Part shown: positions 10,907-22,492 of the stretch, piece by piece
Layout of the letters: the number at the start of each line of letters is the position of its first letter
Numbering within the stretch: the stretch's first letter is position 1
From: Thuidium tamariscinum
Lineage: Eukaryota > Streptophyta > Bryopsida > Hypnales > Thuidiaceae
Length of the DNA stretch: 64,000 nucleotides
Reading direction: 5' to 3'
Assembly (NCBI GenBank): GCA_947034885.2
Contig: OX344756.2
Span: forward strand, 23,977,489 to 24,041,488
Translations under genes and position numbers: made by a program
Notes under the pieces: model-generated
The model's input: the letters and a program-made list of their open reading frames with translations, nothing else
Databases searched by the model: none
Told to the model about the DNA's origin: nothing

Positions 10907-11306
10907 AGGCAGTCGGCTCTGTAATGGAGCATTTAAGGGCTGATCCTTTTTTTCATGTATTTACTTGAATGGAAATATTTTTAGTCCATTTTTCAGAGAA
11001 AGAGAAATCGAAGAGGAATCTAACACAAGTGGTTTCATAATTTTTTGACGAATTTTTGAATTAGTTATGAATTTTCAAAGGAGATGTGCTGTAGGTCCCT
11101 ATTTTATGTCTCTAGGCTTCCATGAATGGTTCACTTGCAATTTTTAAAGAAAGATGGAAAAGCAAAGAGTATGATTGGCTCTCACTATTTCCAATGCGTA
11201 TTTTCTTGATTCATTCAATGAATGTGGAGGTCCATTTAAGAACCACCAATTGTCCATTTTACAACCTCCATTCTTAATGCCCGTTCCATTTTAGAGCCGA
11301 CTACCT
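10907..11306. mobile_element. TA-flanked MITE (GGCTC family), element 2
   Basis: The left terminus is AGGCAGTCGGCTCTGTAATG and the right terminus (reverse complement) is AGGTAGTCGGCTCTAAAATG. The match is clear over about 24 bp, with TA on both sides (10905-10906, 11307-11308). It is 400 bp and non-coding. It is a relative of the element at 10384-10699 through the AGGTAG and GGCTCT blocks. Confidence 0.65.
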
Positions 11307-11702
11307 TACAATTGAAGAGTTAACATATTGACCTTTTTTTTCCTGGAAAGGGAGGCTCAGAAACCACTCATTTAAAAGATGATCTCCCTTTTTCATGTAT
11401 TTCTTTTGATGCAAATATTATGAACTTATTTTTTAGTCAAAGAAAAATATTCTTGAAACGTAACACAAGTTGTTTCATATTCTTTTGAAGCATTGCTGAA
11501 TTAGTTATGAATTTTTAAATACAATGTAACATAGGACCCTATTTGTGATCAATAGGCCTTGGAAACTTATACGTGCACAGTTTGAAAATAAATCTAGTTT
11601 TGTTCAAGAACTAACATTGCAACATGTAAAAAGTAATCAAGGTGGTTTTTAAATGCGTTCCTTCCTAAAGTTGAAGTGAATGTTTGAATTAATCATTATT
11701 TT

Positions 11703-11926
11703 TGTTGAGAATAGAATACTAAACAAAATAGCAAAGCAACAAGAAACTCAAAATACACTCAAAGAATACTAAACTTCATTAGGGAGTTTGAAGTATATAC
11801 AATGGAAGAAAGGAGAGAGACAATGAATAGTTGTCTTCTCCTATTGGTCATGAGGAATTCACCTAATCCTCATGACACGTGTCACTCACCATATTATGGT
11901 GAACGTTCACACTACGGTTCTTAACA
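11703..11926 (-). repeat. 3' LTR of the copia element (element sense is minus)
   Basis: The plus strand reads TGTTGAGAATAG at the start and GGTTCTTAACA at the end. It pairs with the LTR at 20538-20761, with three substitutions near the right-hand end. A purine-rich tract adjoins it at 11927-11939. Confidence 0.95.
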
Positions 11927-11939
11927 CTCCTCCTCGCTC
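11927..11939 (-). promoter_or_regulatory. Polypurine tract of the copia element
   Basis: On the minus strand GAGCGAGGAGGAG directly precedes the 3' LTR. This is the expected place and composition for the plus-strand primer of reverse transcription. Confidence 0.7.
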
Positions 11940-12487
11940 AACATAATAGGAGTAAAATAATATAAAATAAAATTAGAAAGCGAAGTAGTTGATAGAGTCT
12001 ATAAAAGAAAAGAAAAACTAGTTATAGTCACCAAGTCGTAAACTTGGTCGGCTGGTTTCATATGTCGGTGGTCAACCGATCAATCCGAGGTTCGAAACTC
12101 ATCGGCCTCATCGACTGATTCAAGAAACTCGCAGCTTGGCATCGCTAGTGAGGCAGGAATAAACAGCCGATCCGCTACCCTACCCCTCAGTTGTGATGTG
12201 ACAAGATGGAAGGCACCCCAAGATGGTTAACAAGCTCCAGCATTGATTCCAAACCGTGGTTCTCACCACGACCCCCACCTTTTGTATGTAATTCCATAAT
12301 CTCATAAGTTTATGGTTGCTGCCTCATTAAAATCTTATCTGGAAAAACCTTGATTATAATCAAGGATAAAACCACAGATGAAGGAAAAAGAGTACAACAC
12401 CTTTATCAATCCATTCTCATAGTAAAACCCAGTGGGAAAAAACTATAGAAGAATATCAAAAGGTTTACAAATTTTCATAAAGAAAAC
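11940..12487 (-). other. Non-coding 3' segment of the copia element
   Basis: This lies between the RNase H stop and the polypurine tract, and no ORF is recognised. A GGTTCGAAACTC stretch resembles a tRNA T-arm, but no cloverleaf can be folded around it. Confidence 0.5.
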
Positions 12488-13900
12488 TTATTGAATCTCT
12501 TGCTCTAAAATATTAAGCTGCCGCATACCAATGCCATGAATAAATCGGCGATGAATAAATAATGGAAGGGCCTTGGTGAAGAGATCAGCAAGATTATCAG
12601 CTGATGACACTTTCTTGATTTCAAAGTCTTTGTTGGTAATCAAGTCGTGTGTAAAACTAAAATACTTTGGGTCAATATGTTTTGTTCGATCACCCTTAAC
12701 AAAACCTACTTGCATTTGTGCAACGCAAGCACTATTGTCTTCATATAAGACAGTTGGAAAACCATCATATGGTAATCCACAATTTGTTCGAATAAATTTG
12801 TCAATTGACTTTAGCCAAATGCATTCCCGAGATGCTTCATGCAAAGCAATAATTTCCGCATGATTTGATGATGTTGCAGTGATAGTCTGCTTTACAAATT
12901 TCCAAGATATTGCAGCTCCATGTCGTAAGAAAACATAGCCCATTTGAGATTTAGATGTTGCAGGATCAGATCTATATCCAGCATCAACATATCCAACCAA
13001 TGTTGGATCCACTGATCGAGAGTAATGTAGTCCCAAATCTTCAGTTCCTTTTAAATAACGGAAAAGATGTTTGGTATCATTCCAATGTCGTAGAGTAGGC
13101 CGGGAACTATGCCTTGCAAGGACACTAACTGCAAATGCAATATCAGGTCTTGTAGATGTAGCTAGATACAAAAGTGCTCCGACCGCTGCGAGGTATGGAT
13201 ATTGTTCACCCAATGTTTCCTCCTCTTCTTTGCAAGGGCGATAAGGGTCATCTTCTTTTGCACTACGACCAACCATAGGTGTAGACAACGGATAGGCATC
13301 AATCATATTGAATCTTTTGAGGATTCGATTGATATAGGTAGATTGTGAAAGAAAAATACTGCCATCATTCATATGAAACACTTGTAAACCAATACAAAAT
13401 GTAGTTTTTTCAAGTAACTTCATCTCAAATTCACGAATAAGAAGTTGAGTGACTGCAGCACATGCAGATTTGGTACCCACGAGGTTCAAATCATCAACAT
13501 AAACAGCAATAATTACAAATTTATGTTTATCTTTTTTGATAAAGAGACATGGAAGTAAGGCATGATTTATAAAACCATGCTCAATCAAAAATTGTCGCAA
13601 CTGTTGATACGACATACGTCCAGATTGTTTTAGACCATACAATGCGCGTTGTAATTTAACGCCACGATGTTTGCCTGGGATAGATGGATTTGGGTTGGTA
13701 GCTCCAAGATCAGGAGGAACTCTTATGTAAATATTTACATGAAGTGATCCATAAAGATAAGCTGTGACCACATCCATAAGACACATCTCAAGGTAGGCAT
13801 GAACTGCCATTTCAAGTAAATATCGAAAGGTAATGAAGTCCATAACTGGAGAATAAGTGATATCGTAATCAATACCAAACTTGTGTAAAGCCTTGATCAA
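12488..13900 (-). pseudogene. copia pol: reverse transcriptase and RNase H
   Basis: This 470-codon frame holds the RT active-site motif YVDDLNLVG, the copia-typical LYGLKQSGR and ALLYLATSTRPDIAF segments, and an RNase H domain (VGYVDAGYRSDPATSKS and YEDNSACV), ending near LFTKALP. It overlaps the upstream integrase frame by 32 bases in another frame. The junction FGIDYD follows GFTQ of the upstream frame, so a frameshift near 13.89 kb has split one polyprotein. Several conserved positions look altered. Confidence 0.9.
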
Positions 13901-15722
13901 TCAAACGAACTTTATAATGAATAATGTGACCTTTGTCATTGCGTTTGCGAACAAATACCAATTTGTATCCAAGAGGTCGAGTAATGAGATTGTCCACGAT
14001 AGGACCAACCACTTGTCTTTTGTTCAGAGACGCATACTCCTCCTCAATTGCAGCTTTCCATTTTGGCCAATCTAAGCGACGCATCGCTTTTTCAATTGTA
14101 TGTGGTTCAAGATCATCTTTCTCGCAAGAAAATTTTTTTGCAATCATACAAATGAATAAATCATCGATGTTAATTTTTGTTCTATCCCATACATCTCCTG
14201 TATCACAATATATCACAGACAATTCAGTGTTCAACTTGGACTTTTCTTGTTCATGAACAAGAATATTGCCTTGAGAAGTAGAAGGATAGTCATTTGTAAG
14301 TGACTTGGTAAAATTGGTAGTGGATGCTATAGGTAGAGAAGGATCAATAGCATCTGTAATTGCTTTTCGTTTATGTAGCTGTTTATCTGGTCCACGAGTT
14401 CGTTTGCTTATCAATTGAAAAGTTGATGTTGTTGTAATGTCAGGTATAGAAACCCGAGCAGGAAGATTATGAGCTTCATTCAACGGATTTTTAGTAATCC
14501 GTGGTGCATCATGAAAACCATTAGGTGTCTGATTCACAATCTTTTGCAAATGCAAAATCTTAGAAACTTCAGTTTCAGCCATAGAGGTTCTTGGATCAAG
14601 ATTTGATGTAAACGTCTGAGATGCTTGAAACGTAAGGTCAATAGAAGTTTCTTGAGTAGATGCTCCTCTTTTTAAAGATGAAAAAACGTCTTCTTCAAAT
14701 CGACAATTAGCAAAACGAGCACGAAGTAATGTACCGGTTGATGGAATAACATAACAGATAATGCTTGGGGAATCAAAGCCAACATAAATACCTTCTTGGC
14801 GATGAGTGCCTATCGTATGCCGTTGCGGTTTCGGAATCGGAACCCATACACGACAACCAAAAACTCGTAAATGAGATACATTGGGAACACGACCCGAGAG
14901 AAGTTCTTGTGAAGAAGCAATCTCTACACTTGAAGGTCGAAGGTGAATTAAATTTGCAGCATGTAATACTGCATGTCCCCACATAGATGAGGGCAAATTT
15001 GCATGAAGGAGCAAAGGCCTCGTGATGAGTTGAATCCGTTTAATAAAAGATTCTGCTAAACCATTTTGAGCATGCTCGTATGGAACGGAATAAGTTAAGT
15101 CTATCCCCGTAGCAATACAATAATCTTCAAAAGATTTAGACCGAAACTCTTGAGCATTATCCATTCATAATGTTTTGATTGGATAATCAGGGAAATGAGC
15201 CTTGAAACGAATCAACATAGAAAGTAAATTGACAAAAGCCAAACTTCTAGATGATAATAAAGATACATGTGATTGCCTGCCCGATGCATCCACCAAAACT
15301 AAAAAATATCGAAATGGTCCAGACATAGGAGATATTGGGCCACAAATATCACCTTGTAGTCTAGATAACATCGGTGGCAATTCATGAGGAAGGTTCCATA
15401 AAAATGACCTGACAATAAACTTGCCTCGTACACATGCATGACATAATGTCATTGAATTGACATCAGTTGGTTGCAAGTTATGGCCAACAATACAAGGAAT
15501 AATTTTGCGAAACAAAGTTGAGCAAGGATGGCCCAATCTTCCATGCCAAAGGGAAGTTTTATTATCTTTAAAAGATACAACAAAACTAGAAACAATATGT
15601 GGCCGGATTGGAATCCAATACAAGCCATTTGTCGCAGCAAAGGCTTTTTCCACAATTTTATTGTTCGGTACAAAAACCAGAGTCTCTCGCCTATCTATAG
15701 TTCTAGTTGAGAGGTGAAAACC
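13869..15722 (-). pseudogene. copia pol: GAG-pre-integrase zinc domain and integrase, with a stop codon
   Basis: Reading from 15722 downwards, the frame carries the H-H-C-C zinc domain (WHGRLGHPC and LCHACVRGKF), then the integrase core start (GDICGPISP) and the second catalytic block (DNAQEF, then HAQNGLAE). An in-frame TGA at 15165-15167 stands where copia integrases usually have arginine before MDNA. CGA to TGA is a typical methylation-driven change, though that cause is inferred. The frame then runs to 13869, ending at VRLIDQGFTQ before the frameshift into RT. Upstream it continues in frame across the CACTA insertion. Confidence 0.85.
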
Positions 15723-18315
15723 CACTACAAGGAATGGGGGGTATATATGACTTCAGTATATGACTGCTAGGGAGTCATTTATCCGAAAAATGACTTCACA
15801 GTGACTTAGGGCCTTGGAGTGATTGTGGACAAGTCATTCTTTAAATGACTCTAATCCTATTATCACCAACAACTTCAGACTTGGATGAAAGAGTCTACGT
15901 GGCACATGAAGTTCTTAGGAAAATTTTCTACAAAGTTCGGGCTGCTACCCTTTTTTAGTAGAATTTTTTGGTGACCCTTCCACGTCACCTAATTTTGTAG
16001 TGATTTTGTAGTTGTGGGGCAGTCGACCAAGGCTGACGTGGCTGTCCACGTCAAAGTCATTTAGTAGTTGTGTAGTAGTTGCAATACAGTCAGTGACAGT
16101 CTGACAAGTTTGACATGTAAGTGCATTTATTGAGTCAATTTGAAGTCACTATGCAGTTGCGATGATGTCAATGAACAGTCTGACTAGTCTGACAAGTCAG
16201 TACATTTAATTAGTTATTTTTTAGTCATAGTGGAGTCTTTGCATTTTGTAAATGGATTGACATGTGGGCATGTGGCAAGTCATTTTATAGTCATTCTACA
16301 GTTACATATAAGCACATTTAAAGTATTACAATGATATACCATATACAATATGCCATACATAATTATACACCATACACAATATGCCATACATAATAAAAAA
16401 TCATACAATACACCATACATCATATTTGATACACGTGTCACATAGCTTCTTAAAGCTTTTAGTGTATGAGTATCTAGAAATGAAATGAGAAGCTCTTTAT
16501 AGGATTGGAAAAGTAGAAGGCAAGACAAACCATTTGGGATATGTAAAATGCAGGAATTATATTTTAAGTAAAATTTCAGACCTAATTAAGGCATAGTAAA
16601 TTAACTTTTTGCAAAAAACTTTGAACTAATGAAAGTTGATAAATTAATCTCACTTTCATCTCCAAAAATTCATTTTAGATTTCAAGCCTCTAATCAAAAG
16701 TTATAAACAAATTTGATAAAAGGTTTTAAAAAGGATTGGTATAGGAAGAATGCAAGGGTCACCAATAGTTGACTTCCTCCAAACAAGGATATACATAGTT
16801 GTATTAAGTTTCCTCACTTCATGCAATAAAAGTGCAACAATTGATGTATAAAATGTTTGCAAATAGTGAAATAAATTATAATGCACAACATGCCAAAGTA
16901 ATAGTGGAGTAGTTGTGCAATATTTGGAAACTTTTGAGCAGTCATTTAGTAGTCATAAGAAGTCGTTTAGTAGCTACAGAAAGTCATTCTTTAGTGAAAC
17001 TCGAGTAGCAATGTTGTCATTTGTATAAGGGAGAAATAGAATTTAACAATTGTCATTAGGTTGAGCATTAGATTCATCTGAATACTTTAGTAACTTTATT
17101 GAGACCCTTCAGTTAGTAATTCAAATGTGAATGAAATGAAGTATTCAAAAATAGTGCAATGATAATGGTGCAAATTTTTAGAATTCATTATTGGCAAATC
17201 AATAGGAGTTTAAATAAACAATACAAATGGACCTTAAGGAAAAGAATAATATACACCAACAAAAAGAAAGCCCATTAGTAATGCATCTTTTCAAAAAGAA
17301 GACAAAAAAGGTATTCTATTGGAAGAAATGTTTTTGAAAATGAAAAAGATAAACAAAGAGTAGAGAAATTAGAAAGAATTTATCAACTCAAGAGTGTGAG
17401 TGTTAGAAAATCCTAAATTGCATATGCCATTGTAGTTGCCAACTAGAAGATTATTAGTTAGTACAAATGCAATAGAATTGTACTTTGCATGTCATGTTTT
17501 AGTTGTCCAACATCTTCAAACTTGGCACACTGAGTTGATTTGTTGCCAAGTAGATCTAATGTGAATTTTGTTGTTTAAAACTATATTGAAAGTACCTTAG
17601 CATTTTAAGCAATAGTTGCATAGTAGTTGTTGAGGTGAGAAGATGATCCCTCCAAGTCACAATTAGTCATTTAGCAATTGCAATGAACACACAATGCTTT
17701 GAAGCTATTTTAAATCCGCTAATGAGGTCCCACTACTTTGCATCATTTTCTTAAACTGTAGTAGTTGTAGTTTAGTCACTCTACAATGATAAACCTCCAC
17801 GTCAGCAAAAAGCCTAAGTGATCCAAACTCTAAACCTTACTTTCCAAACAAAAAAGACGTTGAAGTCATGCTGAAGTCATGTTGTAGTCATGGTGTAGTA
17901 ATACGTAGTCGTGTCCCAGTAACATTAGCATGACTATTGTCCATGTCAGCATGCTGCCCTGCCCGTCCTCTTAGAAAAAATTGCAATGGGGCCATCCAAA
18001 GATCCTAAAGTCATATTTAAGTTGCACAACAGTACAGATCAGTCATAATTAATGACTAGCTCAAAACTAGGGCATCTAAAAAGGTTCTCCCCCATTCTTT
18101 GTACTCCAATTTCAATGAATGTCTACTGTGATTGTCCGCCTCTGTAAGGTCTTCATCCTTGAGTTGCAAAAAATGACTAGAAAATGACTTTGAAAAACTG
18201 TAGAACAAACTTTGGTGCAATTATAGAGGTATCAGTCATTTTTGAGTCAGACCGGACAGTGAGTCATATATTAGTCATTCGCTGCAGTCATATATACCCC
18301 CCATTTCTTGTAATG
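15723..18315. mobile_element. Non-autonomous CACTA (En/Spm) transposon nested in the copia element
   Basis: The left end starts CACTACAAGGAATGGGGGG and the right end, inverted, starts CATTACAAGAAATGGGGGG. The inverted repeats run about 34 bp with three mismatches. The 3-bp target duplication is ACC (15720-15722 and 18316-18318), as expected for CACTA. Subterminal regions are rich in AGTCAT/ATGACT-type repeats, the usual transposase-binding clusters. The longest interior frames are under 85 codons, so no transposase is encoded. It sits at the protease to GAG-pre-integrase junction of the host polyprotein. Confidence 0.92.
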
Positions 18316-18318
18316 ACC

Positions 18319-19604
18319 ATTGGTGCGCACATCTCGATAGCTGATCAGGCTCCGAGGCACAGAGGGAGAATACATAGCATGCATGCATGTAATGGTGGTG
18401 CCCTCAGGCAAAGTCACCTTTGTTGAACCCTCCTGAAAACGAAACACATTCGATCCAGCCATAGTCATTAAATTTCTGGTTTGCCAAGTTGAAAGATTAT
18501 TAACATAAAAAAATTGTTTATCCCGCATGATTGTATGAGTAGTTGCAGAGTCTAGGAGCGCATCACAAGACTCACCAGTGGAGGTATTCTCAGTAACATG
18601 TGATTCTGGGTCGACATCTCCATATGGATCGATGGACGCATCCATGGTATGAGCCTCACGACCTTGGGCTCGAAGCTTCTTATTTTCTTGGAACATCTTC
18701 ACGAAATAGTTTGATGTCCAGCAAACATTTGCCAAATGTCCCACTCTACCACACTTGTGACAAGAACGTGTTTCTGATGAACGCTTGCCATGGTTGATAG
18801 TAGAAGAAGAAGTGTTCTTTTTCTCAGCATGTTGGTTGTCGCAGCTATAACTACCCGATTGCCTATGACGATTTTTAAAGCGATGTTTTTGTGTTTTAGG
18901 TTTCATAGAAGAAACCTTAACAACATGAGACTCTGGAAGCGAAGTTCCAATAGGATAGGCCTCTACATTACGCAAGAGGATCTCGTTTTGCTTTTCAGCA
19001 AGTAGTAATAGAGACATGAGGTTTGAGTGAAAATCAAACTTCATGTTTCTATATTGCTGGGCAAGCACAGCAGAAACAGGTGGAAATGTTGAGAGAATTT
19101 TCTCAATCATTTCTGCCTCGGTTATAGTTTGGCCACACAACCGCAATTGTGAGACAATGCGGTACAACTCATTATTAAAAGCTACGAATGTTGGAAAATC
19201 CAACACTCGTAAATGAGTCCAATCGTGCAAGGCTTAGGTAAAAAGATGGTTTTTTGGTGATCAAAACGAGATTTGAGCTTTTTCCAAAGCTCATCAGGTT
19301 TATCAATTTCCAAATATTGATGCTGCAAAGATGGGACAATGTGACAACGGAGCAATAGTAAAGTCTTCCAGGAAGTAGCAGGAGAAACAAAAGCACTTAC
19401 AACAGTGTTTGTGTCAAATGATATAGAGTCTGATAAATTCTCCGCAAATACGTGCGCCTTTGCGGTTTTTGCCCATAATAAATAATTGTTGTCATCCGCT
19501 GCCAATTGTGGAAATAAAAGTGGTTGAAGCCGTGGTGCCTCAATAGCAGTAGCGGATACCGGAATAGTGGTGGAAGTAGCAACCGAGGAAGTGGATGTAG
19601 TCAT
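18319..19604 (-). pseudogene. copia gag and aspartic protease, frameshifted
   Basis: The first frame (19604 down to about 19230) is the gag N-terminal region, including LLWAKTAKAH and PDELWKKLKSRF. A frameshift near 19.2 kb moves the reading to the second frame (19230 downwards), which continues gag (TITEAEMIEKILSTFPP), carries one zinc knuckle CHKCGRVGHLANVC, and then the protease active site ALLDSATTHT. This frame meets the CACTA insertion at 18318, just after a segment typical of the protease/integrase junction (RSLISYRDVRTNG). Basic Ser/Lys-rich sequence precedes the knuckle. Confidence 0.9.
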
Positions 19605-19734
19605 GATAGAAAAGAAAAGGATAATAAAAATGCTTGTTGAAGAAAATTAGGGTTTGGGAAAACTAGGGTTTTGGAAAAAGAAATTAGGGATTGGAAATTA
19701 GGGATTTGAAAAGAGAGTTAAAGAGGAAGTAAGA

Positions 19735-19990
19735 AAATAAAGATAAAGATATGTCAAAGATAAAGAAATAATATTTAAATTTAAAATTTAAAATTTAAAT
19801 TAAAGATAAAGAAGAAGGTAAAGATAAAGATAAATATATGGCAAAGATAAAGATAAGGTAAATTGAAGTAAAAATGAAAAGAGTTAAAATTAAAATAATA
19901 AGGTAAAAAAATAGATAAAGATAAAGATAAGAACAAAAATAAAGATAAAAATGATGATAGTATTTTTATATAGATATATTTTTTTTTAAA
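19735..19990. repeat. AAAGATA-rich low-complexity tract in the copia leader
   Basis: Repeated AAAGATAAAG and AGATAAAGATAAG units and A/T-only palindromic runs lie upstream of gag. They are part of the untranslated leader of the retrotransposon. Confidence 0.6.
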
Positions 19991-20039
19991 GGATTATAAA
20001 TAAAAGATTAACTGAAATTAAAATTAAAATTAAAAAAAA

Positions 20040-20480
20040 ATAGTGTGAAGGTTTGGGTCTGAGCTTGAAGGCAAGGGTCTGGACTCTGTGGAGAAGGCCG
20101 AGGGAGAGGCCAGAGAGGAGGTGGGGAAGGCAGAGAGGAAGTGGGGAGAGGCAGAAGGGGGGGAGGGGAGCCAGAGGGAGTTAGCCTGTATGGAGGGAGA
20201 AGGGAGTTGAGAGGCTGGGAGAGAAAAACAAAGTGGAAGCCGGGGGAGGGAGGCAGTTGGAGAGTCTGTGGAAGAAGGGAAGGTACTGGAGGCCAGGAGG
20301 AGAGGGCTAATGAGGGAAATTCGAGGTGGCCTGGAGCAGGGAGAAGCCAGAAGGTGGGAGGATGGACAGAAGCTAAGCTACCAAAGCACGGAGAATGACA
20401 GCACAGAGAGTGAGAGGGAGTGCTGCACAGAGCTAGGAGGGGTTGCAAAACCTCTCCCAAAATATAAAACTACATCGGAT
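20040..20480 (-). other. Polypyrimidine-rich leader of the copia element
   Basis: The plus strand is dominated by GGGAG/GGCAG tracts, so the element RNA here is C/T-rich. ORFs across it are low-complexity and not believed. It lies between the 5' LTR and gag, where packaging and priming signals normally sit. The bases next to the LTR (GAGCGTGCCGATAACG on the plus strand, 20522-20537) are the likely primer-binding site, but I could not match them to a tRNA 3' end. Confidence 0.45.
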
Positions 20481-20537
20481 GTTGAAAATTAGTAAGAAAC
20501 TAGATATGAGAGTACAAAATAGAGCGTGCCGATAACG

Positions 20538-20761
20538 TGTTGAGAATAGAATACTAAACAAAATAGCAAAGCAACAAGAAACTCAAAATACACTCAAAGA
20601 ATACTAAACTTCATTAGGGAGTTTGAAGTATATACAATGGAAGAAAGGAGAGAGACAATGAATAGTTGTCTTCTCCTATTGGTCATGAGGAATTCACCTA
20701 ATCCTCTTGACACGTGTCACTCACCACATTATGGTGAGCGTTCACACTACGGTTCTTAACA
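20538..20761 (-). repeat. 5' LTR of the copia element (element sense is minus)
   Basis: Identical to the LTR at 11703-11926 apart from three substitutions. It would carry the promoter of the element. The ATTTT target duplication follows directly. Confidence 0.95.
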
Positions 20762-20766
20762 ATTTT

Positions 20767-21971
20767 CAGATTTTGTGACACTTGTAAGAAGGGAGTTCAA
20801 CAACCAAGTCTTATTTTATTCACTTAGTTAAGAATGAAGCCATTGTGGCTCTGAAACCATCCATTGAAGAAGGAAAAATCACACTCTTATCATGCTCCAA
20901 TGCAATTGGAAGTTCATTGACTTACAATCAAGTTCCATTTTACAACCTCCTATTGAACAGTTGCAAAAGCCTAGGTGATTTCAGAGCCCTCTCCTATACA
21001 TGCTTGGAACTTGTCCATTTTTTGGTTTGAGGCAATTGGGCATTAAGATAGAAGTACCCATAACCAATAAAATAAGAACATTTGGATATAATACAGGGTA
21101 GTGAAAAGCAAAACAAATATTTTCAGAGATGCATTAACAAAAATAATGAGGATTGCAAAAAAATTGGTAATTTTATCTCTTGAATTGAAATTACTATGAA
21201 TTTTGGAAGGTAAAAGTTGGACTTGACCTATAACCAACATTTGGAGTCATTCAATTTCCATCATTCAAGAATACTTTCCCACTAATTACTTCCTACATTT
21301 ATGCTCACTTATATGTCATTAACTTATTGGTCTAAGCCTTGAAAAAAATACAAAGACACACATTCCAAGGAGAAAACGGAAAATCCATTCCAATCTTGTT
21401 TGGAATAGGGTATCCTATTTCTTATTGATGGTGTGTGTTAGTAATGGATACATTTGCCTTAAATTGCCTTAAGAAACATTGCTCTATAATTTGGTTACCT
21501 AAAACATGACATAGTAACAGTAAAGGTAATCACACCTTCTTTGTTCACTGTCTAAAATTTGAAGAATGGGGGACATGTGGGGTTTTTGCTAGCTTATTGA
21601 ACGCAACTTTTGAATTTCCTTCAAAGCCTTTGCAATGTCAATTATTTTCATTCAGAGGTGGATTTGGGGCATGTGGAAGCTTTTGGGAGCTAATTTTTGT
21701 TACCTCCCAATCCTTGGTTTCACTCCTATGGCCGGTGCTCCGCAATTTCACCTTTGTTGCATTGGCACGAGTTGCAAGCAACCTACCTTTTAGGTCCTGT
21801 CTAATTGGCTCTGTCTTATGTACAAGTAAATCAAATTTGCAGCTTTTGAATCACCCTCATCAACGCACCAAAATAGGACATTACACCTTCTTCACCAAGA
21901 ATGACGTTGGATTGGCTCTTGTTTCCTCTCCCTTCTTCTCCAAAATCTACTTACTGAAGAAGGTGTGAGTA
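20767..21971. other. Intergenic DNA without a recognisable gene
   Basis: The longest frame (123 codons at 21597-21968, plus) has no recognisable domain, and its codon pattern does not convince. It could be an old pseudogene or chance. Confidence 0.4.
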
Positions 21972-22120
21972 AGGGCAAAACACCCATTCCCGTCTATGTA
22001 TCCATTCCCATCCATATGTAGCAGGGGTGCACATTTTTCTTAGAAAAATGTGCAAAAATGTGCACCCATGCTACATATGGACGGGAATGGATACATGGAC
22101 GGGAATGGGTGTTCCCACCT
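21972..22120. mobile_element. 149-bp TA-flanked hairpin MITE (ACACCC family), copy 3
   Basis: Almost the whole element is an inverted repeat with arms of roughly 65 bp: ACACCCATTCCCGTC near the left end answers GACGGGAATGGGTGT near the right. The two tips differ, AGGGCAAA on the left and AGGTGGGA (inverted) on the right. TA flanks it (21970-21971, 22121-22122). A second hairpin copy in reverse orientation is at 63065-63203. It lies just upstream of the leader of the 22.3-kb gene. Confidence 0.7.
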
Positions 22121-22329
22121 TACCTTGTGATAGCTTATGAATAAAGAAAAAAACAGACTCAAGGCCCACATGGCTTCGTCGTTAGCAGGGGTCTCCATGT
22201 CCCTGCGAACGCCACGTGGCAAGTGCCCACGTGGATATTCAAAGTCCTCCTCCATCCATGGATGAGAAAGTATTTTGGGATACGAATATCGTTTACGATG
22301 GGAATGGCCGTCTGCCCGTCTCCTCTGTT

Positions 22330-22492
22330 TCCAAGTGTTTTCCGTCACCTTCGGCCCGACTCTGCTAGAGACCTGTGTCGGCTGTTAAGATTCAAGCTGC
22401 ACAGCATTGCCCAGTTAAGATTGGACTGCTTTTGGCCGTGGGGTCGTTGCTCTTGCTGTTGTTGGGATTTCGAAGCGGCGGAATTTGACAGT
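22330..22492 (+). promoter_or_regulatory. Probable 5' leader exon of the SDEL-protein gene
   Basis: This less AT-rich stretch ends at a donor-like GTATGT at 22493. The next clear acceptor is TTAATTGCAG at 23257, 16 bases before the ATG of the downstream gene. A spliced leader is a common plant arrangement. The start of the exon is not visible, and the assignment is inferred from splice signals only. Confidence 0.35.

Larger units (their letters stand above)
11703..20761 (-). mobile_element. Ty1/copia LTR retrotransposon, with a nested CACTA element
   Basis: Two 224-bp LTRs with TG...CA ends (11703-11926 and 20538-20761) bound a minus-strand gag-protease-integrase-RT-RNase H region, which is the Ty1/copia order. 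The flanking 5-bp target duplication is ATTTT (11698-11702 and 20762-20766). I count three LTR differences in 224 bp, so the insertion is fairly recent. The coding region is nevertheless broken by frameshifts near 19.2 and 13.9 kb, an in-frame TGA at 15165, and a 2.6-kb CACTA insertion. Without the CACTA element and its duplication the element is about 6.46 kb. It depends on another copy for movement. Confidence 0.95.

Noticed and set aside
12030..12110. tRNA-like GGTTCGAAACTC box
   Set aside because: No acceptor or anticodon stem can be paired around it; it is inside the copia 3' segment.
20008..20460. 150-codon Pro/Leu/Ser-rich minus-strand ORF
   Set aside because: Low-complexity C/T-rich copia leader; no domain and no initiation context.
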